Shown: positions 12,010-22,392 of the stretch, piece by piece
Layout of the letters: every line of letters starts with the position of its first letter
Position numbering within the stretch: position 1 is the first letter of the stretch
Origin: Vanilla planifolia
Taxonomy: Eukaryota; Streptophyta; Magnoliopsida; Asparagales; Orchidaceae
Length of the DNA: 64,000 bases
Direction of reading: 5' to 3'
NCBI GenBank assembly: GCA_023846275.1
Contig: CM043872.1
Span: forward strand, 28,014,670-28,078,669
Translations under genes and position numbers: made by a program
Notes under the pieces: model-generated
Seen by the model: only the letters and a program-made list of their open reading frames with translations
The model's database searches: none
What the model was told of the DNA's origin: nothing

Positions 12010-12245
12010 AGAAGAATCACCCTCAAGAGGAATGTTTTTCTCTTGTGGTCTGTTCTATAGATATATTATGGTGTTAAGTAATCAACATTGAAAATATTAT
12101 AGCCTCTACTATAAACTTTTGATGGTTTAATAAGCCTCGACTCTTTCTTGAGACATTCAAAGCCTTGAGGGTATTTTTTATTTTCTTCTTCTGGGCCTGT
12201 GGCTTGTTCAAGCCTTTCATATGCTGGGGCTGATTTCAGAATATG
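12010..12245 (+). repeat. Left direct repeat of the Ty3/gypsy remnant
   Basis: Pairs with 15190-15435. On the minus strand both copies can be read as a short peptide-like string with AYER and a later EE/KE-N-K pattern, but no family is recognised. Confidence 0.5.
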
Positions 12246-13639
12246 TTGTGACAAATTACTGTTATTGTTTTGGGGTTTGGGGGTATAAGGGGGAGTTCTT
12301 ATTTTTGGTCAGTTTCTCTCTTTAGTTCTTTTTGTTTGTCTTCCCTGTTCTTGATTTCTATTTGAATTATGAAAGATCACCATTAAGTTTCACTGCTTGT
12401 TGCTAGTGAGTTAAGAAGTGAAAAATCTAATCTATAATTCATGCAAAAGCCCAACTATAAAGAACCGTGAATTAAGCAATAATCTAAAAGGGTGTTTAAG
12501 GCTTGTTGATGAATCATATATAGGCAGCAAAGCATTCGATCATATTGGGAATCAGGAAGAAAGGTTCAAAGGTGCAGTCCAAAAAGGGTAGATGGAATAT
12601 TAACATGCGAGAAACTCGGTAGAATATATTAGATCAGCAAATTGCTCAATTATCTCAGCAAGCATAGAACATGCAGTAGGTAAACAAATACACCTGAAAG
12701 GAAACAACATGGTGTGAGGATCTTACCTTCATATAAGAAGATTTGAAATCACCTTATTACTAGAGAGATAATTGAAAGGTGATGAAGATGATAGGAGTAT
12801 TGCATCAACTTGAATCTATCTACCAAAGCCATTTGAAGTGGGAACGAAAGTAAAATTATTGGTGCATTATGAAGAATTCAATGTCTAGAAGTTTAGAACC
12901 TAGTTAGATTGGTCAAAAATTTATTTCTCTTTCATGTGTATTTATTGATTGAGAAAAACTTAGTCTTTTCCTTGAATAGACATAATATTAGGCTAGCAAG
13001 TTTATTATAATATTTGAAAAGACGAATAAAACTCGAAGGAAGATTCTTAGGATAATGAGGAAAGTGAAATAATAGTTAAAAGAAATGAAAGTAAAAAAGA
13101 ATAAATTTCCTAATAAAAGATAATTGTTGTGATTGTTGTTGCTTCAACTTCTTGTCTTGAAGTATTATGACCATTGACACATCAAGGTTATAATTGAGGC
13201 ATATGTTGGTAAGTTGGAATGTTCATCTCGAACTTTTCCTAAAAAAACTCAAGAAGAATGAAAGGAAAAGACAAGGTAATGTGAGTTGCTGCTGACAAAT
13301 GGATGCTAAAGGTGACTCCTATAGTTGATAGTAGCTGGTTGTCCATGATGAAACATAAACTTGAATCACAAGAGTTTCTTTTTGAAATGAAAAAGAAAAG
13401 AATTATTCAATGTTACGATGCAAATGAAGGAAGAAGTGATGTGTGCTATGGTAGACATTGGGAGTTAGAAGAATCTTATCGCTAAAAGTCTTGTGAATTG
13501 ATTTCAATTGCCTACCAATCCTCATTCTAAACTATATTCATTGTGTTTGATCCAAAGGAGCTTAGAGGGTCAACTATATAAAAGTTGTAAACTAAAATTT
13601 GTAATTTCTAAAGGGTATGTTGATGTACTCTTTTTAGTT

Positions 13640-13745
13640 TTTCATACATTTGAAATCGAGATGCCATGTATCATCAACATGTTTGATGATATGCATTGAC
13701 AAATGATGGAAAGATGTTCAAGATGCATGGTTACAATCTAACAGA
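13640..13745 (+). pseudogene. Ty3/gypsy protease C-terminal remnant
   Basis: Broken reading frames give residues corresponding to the MxxCHxLLGRPWxFD and HDGK region that follows the gypsy protease, including MFDDMH and a downstream HGYNLTDA-like segment. The normal order relative to the reverse transcriptase supports the call. Confidence 0.45.
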
Positions 13746-13980
13746 TGCCTCGATCATTTCTCAAGTTGAAAGATTCATAAACGCATGTCAACTCTTCTTC
13801 TTGTTACTCATGTCTCGAGAAATGTGATTGAAGTATCTTAGAGATCATTGAGGAGAATAAACTTCTTAAGAAGCTTATCAATAATTATTTTGATTTTTTG
13901 GAGAAATAATTGTTATTGTTGCAAAGAACAATCAAGCATAAGATTAAATTGATGTCATGTGCCTGATTATCTAATTTGGA

Positions 13981-14420
13981 ATGTATAAACATTCTATCAC
14001 GGGAAATGAAGAGATCAAGATACAGATTGGAAAGTTGCTTGAGGCTAGAACATTGAAATCAAGAAGTTCATTGTCTAGATCTTTAATTATGATGATGTTG
14101 AAGAAAGAGGGTGGACGATGTATGTGCATTAATTATGGAGCACTTAATAAGATCAATATTAAGAATTGATATCCTTTATCTTATATTACATGTTTACTTG
14201 ATAAGCTTCATCATGCTAAAGTTTTCTCAAAACTTGATCTAATGTCTTGATATTATAAGCATGTAATTCAAGTGAGGAAAACATCCTTCAAAACTCGTCA
14301 AGGGTCATATGTGTGTATAATGATGTCATTCATGTTGTTTAATGCATTTGCTGCATTCTCGAGATTGATAATAATATTTTTAGGCCGTATATCGATAAGT
14401 TTATGATTGATATCAAACTA
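13981..14420 (+). pseudogene. Ty3/gypsy reverse transcriptase remnant
   Basis: Conceptual translation shows NEEIKIQIGKLLEA, then KKEGGRCMCINYGALNKI and, after a stop, YPLSYITCLLDKLHHAKVFS and KLDL, then FNAFAAFSRL. These match the N-terminal half of gypsy RT (NEEIQRQVxELL, KKxGxWRMCIDYRALNK, FSKIDL, NAPATF). Internal stops make it non-functional. Confidence 0.75.
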
Positions 14421-14709
14421 CAACAATTTCTTCAAATGTCAATCAACAAATGAAATCATATGCCTTATAGTAGACTAGCCTTGTGATCAAGTTTAAAAGA
14501 GTAGTCAAAATAAACTAAAGATGTGTTGTTTCAATCATATTTGTTACTTTCTTTTTATCTATTGTGATGTAAGTTCAACTGGATATGCACATCGTCACTT
14601 TATGAGATGTTCATAGGATACAAAATTTTAAAAAGTTAATCTAGAACATCCAGGAAGGAAAGATGACTCAATATATTCTTTAGAATGGACTGATATACAA
14701 AAATCGACA

Positions 14710-15165
14710 ACGTTGCATACCTTAATATGAATGTCTGGAGGGATTGAATCGAGAAGCACATGCCTCAAAGGTTGCTAGAAACTTTTGGGTGTTCAAAGCC
14801 ACACAGAATTTGTCGAGTTATGTCTATTTATCTGACATGCAAATGAGTGTTAAAAGGTACATTCTTGGAATGCATATTATATGAACGCTGAAACTTTTCT
14901 ATCAAAACAGGGATTCTACATGCAATTTGTAGTCCATGAGATCCTAATCGAGCATCTTAATGGATTTCATTTGTAGATTACCCATAAAAATAGAGACAAT
15001 TATTTATTTGTAGTTGTAGATAGGTTCTAATAGATGCCTATGCTTATGCCATGAAGGGACAATATCTCTAATGCTGAGACAGTTAAGCTATTCTTTAAGT
15101 ATATTTGGGTTTATTTTGGATTGCCATTTTATATTATTTTTTATTGGATGGAGGATTTTTAAGCA
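14710..15165 (+). pseudogene. Ty3/gypsy integrase remnant
   Basis: Fragments in changing frames read like the zinc-binding and core regions: a REC-H-GGL-like stretch at about 14725, SMDFIxxLP at about 14950, VDRF at about 15015 and AETVKLFFKYIWVYFGLP at about 15075-15125. The similarity then ends abruptly at the right direct repeat. Confidence 0.65.
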
Positions 15166-15189
15166 ACTTTTGCTTTACTCTTTGGTCTA

Positions 15190-15435
15190 TGATAGGCACC
15201 AATCACCCTTTAGAGGAATGCTTTTCCCTTGGGGTCTATTATTGAGACATCCTACGGTTTCAAGTAGTCAAGGTTGAGAATATTATAGTCTCGAGTATAA
15301 ATGCTTTATGGTCTAATAGGCCTCGAGGACCCTCCCTTGAGATAGTTGATTTTGAGGAGTTTTCTATTTTTTTCTTTTGAGGTTGGGGCTTTTCTAGGCC
15401 TTTCATAAGCCAGTGCTATTTTCAGAACATTTTGA
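15190..15435 (+). repeat. Right direct repeat of the Ty3/gypsy remnant
   Basis: Matches the left copy at 12010-12245 in order and orientation. It begins soon after the integrase text breaks off, so either the 3' end of pol was deleted up to the LTR or the repeat inserted there. Confidence 0.5.
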
Positions 15436-18400
15436 CCATACTTGTGATTATCAAAGTATTTTCTATCTTTTTGGCAATTGGATCTATCCATAAATATCTT
15501 ACGATTATGTTTCCACACATAAAATTTTCATTTTTTACTTCATCCAAACAAAATTTGAGTTACAATACTTGACAGATGACACATTTAAAGGACTAGCAGA
15601 ATCCCATTCATGTTACCTGTTATGATATGCTCGAATTCTATGCTTTACGCTGATGAGCTTCTCCTTCATCTCTGGGTATGGATGTATAGCAAATACTGCA
15701 TCAGAATGGCTTAAAATAAATTCACAATAGGTCCTTCGGTTCAATATTTATAATGTTCTGGAAATTAAAGCTTAGGTTATTACAACTTTGACGCTTCATA
15801 TAAGTTCTAATTGTTCATCCTTCTAAAACTTTGATATCCTTTTTTGTACTGTGGGAGTTGCTTGCTTTTTTGTTTGCTGCTCATTAGACGTAATCTATGG
15901 TCTTTGAATCAGTTTGGATGCTCAGATCAATAAGAATCTACACTAATTTGGTTTTCTGCTGTCTGGATACCTAGACCTTGCCGTCCCACGGTGATTTAGT
16001 TGGTGTGCTGCACCTTCGCCCGCTCTTGCAGTAACCATTTTCAAATGCCTGCCAGTGTCAGTAAAGAAAAGCACAGAACATTTAGAAAGCTTAGCGGAAG
16101 CATTGTTGTAGAACTCTTCATTTTTTTTTATTCTGCTGAATGTAATTTGTTTAGGAAGTGCAAAGTGCACGCTGCAGTCAAAACTGTCAAGTAACTTGTA
16201 TGATTAAACTCTGACATCTTTAATATCTGGGTCTTAATTTGAACCATCAAATTCTGATATCATCCTATTAGTGTTATCTTATCTGTACCCATAAAAGATT
16301 TAACCTTTACTTATTAGAAGGTGAGGTCCATCATCATTCGAGTCATAGAAAACTCTTTAACTTTATTACCTCTATTGAGAGTTATTTGGACGTTTAGGAA
16401 TTCTTTGGGAACATATCTAAGGTAGAAGGCTGTGATGCATACTTTATGTTTGAAGCCACTTTTAACTGGTGATTTGGGTAGATATAAACTAATCTTGTCG
16501 GTTCAACCCAAAATGATTTGGAAAAGACTAATGATTTAAATCCATTGCTTTGATCCGATGTCTTTATGGATTTGAAAGTTACTGACGATTGCTGTAGTCG
16601 ACTGGAGATTGGTTCAGGAAAAGGGGCGCTGAAGTTAGCATTAGGGTTTGGGAAGAGAACGAGTTATGTTTGATAGTGATTTGTAATTATGGAAAAGTTT
16701 GGAAAAAAAATTACATAAAATTTTTTTTGAGAAGTTTTATATGATTAGAAATGAAGTTTTGATAAAAAAAGTATTTGTTAGAAATAATTGTAAGAAAAAT
16801 TTAAAATGTTGCCATTCATTATGGCCTAAAGGTGTCAAGGAGGGTGGTTGGTGAGTTAAAAGGTGTAACATGTGTAGTAGTAGGGTTTTGGAGAAGGCTC
16901 ATTGGTATATAAAATAAAAAGATCTTAGATGTTGCTCTTAGGCAACTTTTATGAGCACTTATTCATGGTTGCTAATATTTATTTCCAAACATGCCAATGT
17001 AAAATACATTAGTCAAATATTTTATGGTTACTTATCCTTATCTTATAGACAAGTGAATGTAATCAAACAATGATTAATCTTGTACAACAATATTAGACAT
17101 CATTTTGTCATGATTTAATCTTAGTGTTGAATTATTGTTGCATTATCTTAAATCAATTTCATTGTTTTGTACTAAAAAAGGGCATATTAATGTTTTAAAA
17201 CTATGATGTAGTATTGTGGATGTCTTATCTCTCTTTAATTTGGGATTATTTACTCTCTCTAAGAAATGTATGAAGAGGGACTATCTTTTTACGAGTTAAT
17301 TGTTGAGAAATTATTTGACAATCATTTTTTGTTTTCTTTAATATGAATGAGCTACTATTTGTAATATAAGACTTTTGACATGATTAATGGTAATATTGAT
17401 GTTTGATTTGGATTATTTTGTATTTAAAATGTATCTCTATATTTAAGTTTATGAAATCATTTTTTATTTTTTCAATATAAGATTATTTATTTATATATTT
17501 TTTTTATTGACTAGTCTATTTAAAGATATCTTTCTAGTGAACCCAATCTTTGGGAAAGTACTTGAGGATTGCTCTTGACCTTGATTGGTTTGAGTTGTGT
17601 GCATGAAATTGAGGTTTGAATGTTATTTTTATTCTAGGTTAACATCACTTAAGTTCGATGCCCGTGATACCGTGGATGATGGTAACATATAGTGAAACTT
17701 ATTTGTTTGGTTAGAGTAGGCCTTTAATATTCTAATCATAAGGTCGAAATTATCTATCTTTATGCTTGGTTTTGATGGTTGATTTATTTGTTGAAAAGAA
17801 GCAACATTGTGAATCATGCCCATTGTTTTGAAATACTTGACATTTATATATATGTTTGCTTCTTAGTTGTCTTTTGTTGTTTCCAAAAGGATCTTAGCAT
17901 TCCGTGTTATCGTGTCTTTATTTTTATAAGCTCTCCTTTACTCGCATTTGCATCCTATAGGTAAAATAACTTTCCCTAATAATGTTTTGATGAACTAATA
18001 TTGTCTTCTTTTAAACTTTATTATCTTTTCTCTTCATAAAAAGCTTTATATTGTTAATCTATGAATATATCTAATTGGATAATATTGTCATGTGATATGA
18101 TGTTATTTAAATGTTTTGAAAATGTGGTTTGATATTTTTAAAATGCCATCATTGAAAACTATAATATTTTTTTATAAAAAATGTTATGATTGTCACTTAA
18201 ATTTAGATAACTTATATTGACACTTGATTAAGTTGAATCTGATCAAGTTCTCAATTATTGTTGCAGTTCGTGAGATGGTTACAATTTGTGGAGTATTTTT
18301 CTAGCAAAAATTGAAATTATGCATATTTTGTTCATATAAAAATATTTTTCAAATTACAATTTTTTTTTTGAAATTTATATGCCAAATATTGTAGAATTAT

Positions 18401-18689
18401 ATGATCTTATTCGTTCAACTATTATATACCGATTAATAATATAATGTGCAAAAATAATTACTTTTGTTAAATTTTAAATTAAGTTCTTTCATCTCATGAC
18501 CATATTTGTACACTTATTTCCAAGCAACTTAAAATTTGCCTTTTTCTTTTGCTCTTAATGCAATTGAAAAGCATATTAATTTATAAAATAATTTAAAATT
18601 CTTTTTTATGTAAATAAAAGATATGTCATTAAAATATTGGTCAAAATTTTGAAAAATGCAGTAAAAATAATAAATAAAATTTTTTCTTG
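15436..18689. other. AT-rich intergenic DNA, no supported gene
   Basis: Only short open frames occur (16000-16194 plus, 17629-17823 minus, 18529-18756 minus), none with a recognisable domain. A slightly more GC-rich island at about 15960-16190 has acceptor- and donor-like sites, but its translation matches nothing I know. From 16650 to 18690 the DNA is plain AT-rich. Confidence 0.45.
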
Positions 18690-18791
18690 GTAAGCACATG
18701 TGTATTAATTGGCTTGTAGCTTTAAAATTTAAACAACGGAAGCGGTCGGCCAGCAATTTGGATTTTGGACCGGGTTACCGAGCCTTGGACC
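18690..18791 (+). promoter_or_regulatory. Presumed ancestral promoter / 5' UTR segment of the UGNT1-like gene
   Basis: Base composition shifts here from AT-rich to balanced. The segment includes two TTGGACCGG words and ends at the target-site duplication of the LINE derivative. Removing that insertion would bring this stretch directly next to the 5' UTR at 22257, so it is the likely original upstream region of the gene. No transcription start is proven. Confidence 0.4.
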
Positions 18792-18804
18792 GGAAGCGAG
18801 GTAA
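18792..18804 (+). repeat. Target-site duplication, left copy (13 bp)
   Basis: GGAAGCGAGGTAA, identical to 22244-22256. The copies flank a GC-rich segment carrying LINE-type coding text. Bases outside differ (ACC before this copy, CAA before the other), so the match ends cleanly as expected for target-primed insertion. Confidence 0.75.
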
Positions 18805-19411
18805 TTATGCACTCAACGTACAAGTGGAACCAAATCTAAGGAACGTCATCCAGGTCGCCATTCATCTTGGCTGCCAACAAATGATCTGTGCCCCTTCCTC
18901 CGCCTAGCCCCGTTCCTCCACCTAGCCTGATCCATCCCGGAACATCATCCCCTTTCCCTCCCTCCACCGTCATCCCGTCGGCCCACATCCAACCCCGTTT
19001 CTTGAACCCGCAGGCGTGAGTGTGGTGAAGGTGTTCCTCTGGGGTGTTCGACTGAGGTGGTCTACTGAGGCGCGCGCGTAATTTCTTCGTTGGAGGCTAA
19101 GCAGGCGGCTAGAGGTTTCACTGTGTCATTCGCTCGGCGCGTCGCAACGAGGAAGGCGATATGTGCGCGGAAGTTTGGAAATTCAAATTTTGAATCTTTG
19201 GCAAACTTTCGGCGCACGCGGGGGCGCTGGTGCAGTCTTTAAACCCTTGGGTGCTTCGCAGAACAAGTTACCGCTTTTGTTTCAAGATTCAGTTTATGGT
19301 TATTTGCTTTACGCGCGCGCGCGCACAAGTGTTTGGCGTGCATTGCTGCTGCTGTTGTTGACGGTGATGAACTGAGCTGTTTTTGTGATGCACTGACCTG
19401 CTGCTGGCTGT

Positions 19412-21400
19412 GTGTGCTTCCTCTCTGCGCTCTCTACAGTTATGGCAGGAACAAAAGCAAAGAAAAGCAATAAGAAACCTAAGCATGGTGTGAGCAGTTC
19501 TCCTGCACGAGCTGATGTACACAATGATGGTTGCGATGCCTGTGTTGCAGAAGGAAGCGATGGAAAGATTGATATGTCTACTGATTCAGGTGAATGTTCC
19601 AGCAATGCTGCGACAATGAGTAGGGTTGCTGCATCCTGCCGTGACGAAGGGGAGTCTACACATTTTGCTGACGTTGTGACCTTGGGTGGGAGTAATGTGT
19701 TACCCGGCGATGAGGGCCTTGCACATGATGTTGTGCGTGATGGGGCGTGCGGTGAGTCATGTAAGGAGGCGCGCGATGAAGATGTTATGGTGATGCCGCG
19801 CGGTTGTTCGAGTGATCCCTGCCGTGATATGCCTATGCAATTCGACGTGCATGATGCTGCTACCCAGAGACAGGATGCTGTCATTGGCGTGGTCAACAAT
19901 GCTGAGACTATGCCTAAGGTCAGTTTTAAGGATGCGCTCACTGCCAACAATAATGCATCCATGGGTGGCGTCATGTCTCTTGTTCGGCCTGCCCTTATTG
20001 ACATCAAAGATAGAGCTGCGTCTACACCTAGCTATTTGGTTGACGATGCTATTATCATGTCTGCGGAGGCCTCTATGCGCCGCAGGGACTTTCACCAGCA
20101 TGACCTCGTTGGCCGTGTGTTCGGCAACTCTCTCCCATTTCATGTGATCGCCCGTCTACTCATGCGACGGTGGGGGCACCTAAAGAATTTTAGGATCCTT
20201 GATCTCTCTGCAGGATGTTTCTGCCTGCACTTTGAATCCACCGAGGACAGAAACTCAATTTGGCTCAACGGCCCTTGGCAGGTGGCAGGTCAGGCGATGG
20301 GCCTTGATGTGTGGACACCTAATTTCCGCCCCTCTACAAACTCTGCTATGCATGCCCCTGTGTGGGTGCGGTTTCCAGCTCTGCCTCTCCTTTACTGGGA
20401 CACGGAAAACATCATTAGGATCGCGAAATCAATCGGTGATCCCATCTTGCTTGATGGCTGGACGGGAGATTTGCAACGATCTACTTATGCCCGGGTGTGT
20501 GTAAGAATGGACTTGTCCAAGCCACTTAAACCTGGCATGTGGCTTACCGGAGATTTGGGAAGAACGTTTCAGCCTTTCAAATACGAAGGACTTCCGCAGC
20601 TGTGTTTCTCTTGTGGTCGAGTTGGTCATCATTCTCACCAATGTAATAATGGAGTGGCTCAACCTGCGAGGTCCACTCCGCGACCGATGCCTAGTGTGGC
20701 TGCGGCAGGAATGTCTGTTCCTGTGGCCTTGACGGTGCATGATGCGGGTTCCTTGCAAGCGCAGGTGCGCTCCTCTCAGCCTGCGCCTTCGCGTGTGCAA
20801 GTGCATGCGAGTGTCTCTTCTGGTGCCAGCGCGCACGCTCCTGTTCCATCTGTGTGTGCGGGCGTCTCTGTGCCTGCGGTTTCCAATATGCCGAATGAGT
20901 CTGTGATTCCTGCCCAGATGGGGTGTGACGTTGTGGAACTTACTGATAACTTGGTCAAGGAGATGCCACCTTCTACGGTTACTCAGGATTGTTTGAACAA
21001 TGATGATGGTGCCATGCGGGAGAGTCTTTGCCCGTGGATGATTGTTCAGCCGAGACGACGTAATCAGCCTGCGGCTGTTCGTAGAGGCCAAGTCATAAGA
21101 CCTGATGCCTTGGCAAGCAGAGTTGTTCCAAGAAGGCCAGGAAGTTTTGATGGCAGAGGTCGTCATAATTCAAGGAGGAGTGTGACCACTGTCCGGGGGA
21201 GGGAAACGACGCGAAGAGGTAGGGTGCGTGAGACCTCGACGGACAGGGGATACAATGCGGAGACATCTCGGATTGCTCAGGTGGGGAATGGTACCAATGC
21301 AGTCAGTGTGGATATCAAGGGGAAGGCCATTATGCCCGATGATAATCAGGATGGGGTCGGTGACACTGTTCATTATGTCACACAACATGTTCGTTATTGA
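19412..21400 (+). CDS. LINE ORF1-type protein: DUF4283 plus CCHC zinc knuckle
   Basis: Uninterrupted 662-codon frame. A second in-frame ATG at 19442 (MAGTKAKK, a basic start) may be the real start and would give 652 residues. Residues 1-210 are low-complexity and hydrophilic. Residues about 225-395 match the DUF4283 domain of plant LINE/retroelement gag-like proteins (RDFHQHDLVGRVFG, a later WLNGPW, then PVWVRFPALPLLYW and GRTFQPFKYEGLPQLC). A CX2CX4HX4C zinc knuckle (CFSCGRVGHHSHQC) starts at residue 398. The C-terminal 250 residues are Ala/Val/Pro- then Arg-rich. In autonomous elements this protein binds element RNA. It has no internal stop, unusual among the rotted elements here. Opposite-strand frames over 19309-21166 are shadows. 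Confidence 0.85.
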   Translation: MCFLSALSTVMAGTKAKKSNKKPKHGVSSSPARADVHNDGCDACVAEGSDGKIDMSTDSGECSSNAATMSRVAASCRDEGESTHFADVVTLGGSNVLPGDEGLAHDVVRDGACGESCKEARDEDVMVMPRGCSSDPCRDMPMQFDVHDAATQRQDAVIGVVNNAETMPKVSFKDALTANNNASMGGVMSLVRPALIDIKDRAASTPSYLVDDAIIMSAEASMRRRDFHQHDLVGRVFGNSLPFHVIARLLMRRWGHLKNFRILDLSAGCFCLHFESTEDRNSIWLNGPWQVAGQAMGLDVWTPNFRPSTNSAMHAPVWVRFPALPLLYWDTENIIRIAKSIGDPILLDGWTGDLQRSTYARVCVRMDLSKPLKPGMWLTGDLGRTFQPFKYEGLPQLCFSCGRVGHHSHQCNNGVAQPARSTPRPMPSVAAAGMSVPVALTVHDAGSLQAQVRSSQPAPSRVQVHASVSSGASAHAPVPSVCAGVSVPAVSNMPNESVIPAQMGCDVVELTDNLVKEMPPSTVTQDCLNNDDGAMRESLCPWMIVQPRRRNQPAAVRRGQVIRPDALASRVVPRRPGSFDGRGRHNSRRSVTTVRGRETTRRGRVRETSTDRGYNAETSRIAQVGNGTNAVSVDIKGKAIMPDDNQDGVGDTVHYVTQHVRY

Positions 21401-21609
21401 AAGGTCTGCCCCTTCGCTGTACATCGTGGGGTGCAGCCTCATTCCGTCCATGTGTGCAATGAGGGCAAGGCAGTGGAAGGTATGTGATTCTCTGTGCTTG
21501 TGCTCCCGGGGGCGTGTGCCCAGGAACAATAAATCCAGGGTTGCTTGTAGTGCAGTGCTGTGTGCGCTGGCTGGCTGCGACTGCTTGGCGATGCTGTTAT
21601 TACTGCTGA

Positions 21610-22209
21610 GATTCGAAACGTCCTTTTGACGACTGCTGCAGTGAGGATGCACTTTGGTCCTCTCCGTCCGTGCCCAGCGGGAACCCCTTCAGCTCCTCGG
21701 GGCTGCATGTTGACTTGCATTGGGTTCCTCCTCCCGCCGGTTGGATTAAGATCAATTGCGACGCTGCTGTGGGTGATGACTTGGCTGGTGTGGGCTTCAT
21801 CATTAGGGATCATGGGGGAAGGCCCCTGCTCGTTGGTGGGAGACGGTTCTTCTCATGCTCTTGTGATGCAATGGAGATTCAAGCCATTTTGGAGGCCCTT
21901 GATGTGGTTAGGCAGTCCTTCCCAGAGTTCCATGCTGTTGAGGTCCACACGGACTCTACTTTGGCCATGCAGGAGGTGCAGCGTGTGCTTCAGCGCCCGC
22001 CCGAGGGAGGTTGCTTCTCTGCCGCAATCGCGCACGCGAAAAGTTTAGGCGCGCTGTGCATTGAGCATGTGCGCCGTGAGCGCAATGCCCTCGCTGACTG
22101 GGCAGCGCGCGCGGCTTGTTTTGGTGACTATGCTTGGGGCTGGGGTATGCCCCTCCCTGAGCCGCTCCTTAAACTTCTGCTAGATGATTTTTTGTTTGAT
22201 CCTCCTTGA
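21610..22209 (+). pseudogene. LINE ORF2 C-terminal fragment: RNase H domain (RVT_3 type)
   Basis: Frame open from just after a TGA at 21607-21609 to the stop at 22207-22209. The domain starts WVPPPAGWIKINCDAAV and keeps all four acidic positions expected of RNase HI: D in INCDAAV, E in AMEIQAI, D in VHTDST and D in NALADWAAR. No ATG precedes the first catalytic Asp (a GTG occurs at 21670), and the frame differs from ORF1, so it is best read as the 3' remnant of ORF2 left by an internal deletion. Known role in plant L1 elements: degrading RNA of the cDNA hybrid during insertion. Confidence 0.8.
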
Positions 22210-22243
22210 GGATTTTGTATTGGCTTAGGCCTTTGGTAATCAA

Positions 22244-22256
22244 GGAAGCGAGGTAA
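22244..22256 (+). repeat. Target-site duplication, right copy (13 bp)
   Basis: Second copy of GGAAGCGAGGTAA. It continues into GAGACAGCG, so the junction reads GAG/GTAAGA, a strong splice-donor consensus that the insertion has duplicated upstream. Confidence 0.75.
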
Positions 22257-22392
22257 GAGACAGCGAATAGAGAAATCTTTCACCTTGGAGATCCGTTAAG
22301 CCGACCTGCAAGAGAAGGCTTGCTTGAGAGATTCAAACAGGGGAAGAACTGAGAGTGCGGAGGGTGTTGCCGGAGATTGAAGACAGACGAGG
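22257..22392 (+). promoter_or_regulatory. 5' UTR of the UGNT1-like gene
   Basis: Moderately GC-rich leader directly before the ATG at 22393. It contains a possible acceptor (ATTCAAACAG, ending 22340), which would allow a 5' UTR intron starting at either donor-like copy of the duplicated target site. No upstream in-frame ATG was found close to the start. Confidence 0.45.

Larger units (their letters stand above)
12010..15435 (+). mobile_element. Decayed Ty3/gypsy element flanked by direct repeats
   Basis: Two related blocks (about 12010-12245 and 15190-15435, same orientation) flank a pol-like interior. Shared landmarks include AATCACCCT(C/T), AGAGGAATG, TTTTC(T/C)CTTG, GAATATTATAG, TAATA(G/A)GCCTCGA and CCTTTCATA. 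Between them the plus strand shows, in normal order, a protease end, reverse transcriptase and integrase, all broken by frameshifts and stops. The RNase H part between RT and integrase (about 14500-14700) is missing or unrecognisable. The repeats are probably LTR fragments, but no PBS or PPT was found beside them, so a secondary insertion of the same repeat is also possible. Confidence 0.6.
18805..22243 (+). mobile_element. GC-rich LINE derivative, RT-less, 3.44 kb
   Basis: Bounded by a perfect 13-bp duplication and clearly more GC-rich than the DNA around it. It begins with a pyrimidine-rich leader (18880-19000), then ORF1 (19412-21400) and a ribonuclease H domain (about 21610-22209), and ends about 35 bp after the last stop with CTTTGGTAATCAA rather than a long poly(A). 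Plant L1-like elements normally encode ORF1, endonuclease, reverse transcriptase and RNase H over 6-7 kb. Here only about 210 bp separate the ORF1 stop from the open RNase H frame, and nothing in it looks like endonuclease or RT. It is therefore an internally deleted, non-autonomous copy. Confidence 0.75.

Noticed and set aside
16000..16194. 64-codon plus frame in a slightly GC-richer island upstream of UGNT1
   Set aside because: Translation not recognised; nearby acceptor- and donor-like sites do not connect it in phase to any gene found here.
19309..21166. Long minus-strand frames (232, 128 and 245 codons) and out-of-frame plus frames over the LINE ORF1
   Set aside because: They overlap the ORF1 frame, which has recognisable DUF4283 and zinc-knuckle motifs. 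The antisense translations are low-complexity and motif-free, as expected of shadows in GC-rich coding DNA.
21439..22048. Frames opposite to or out of phase with the RNase H domain
   Set aside because: Overlap a domain with all catalytic residues in the chosen frame; no domain in the alternatives.
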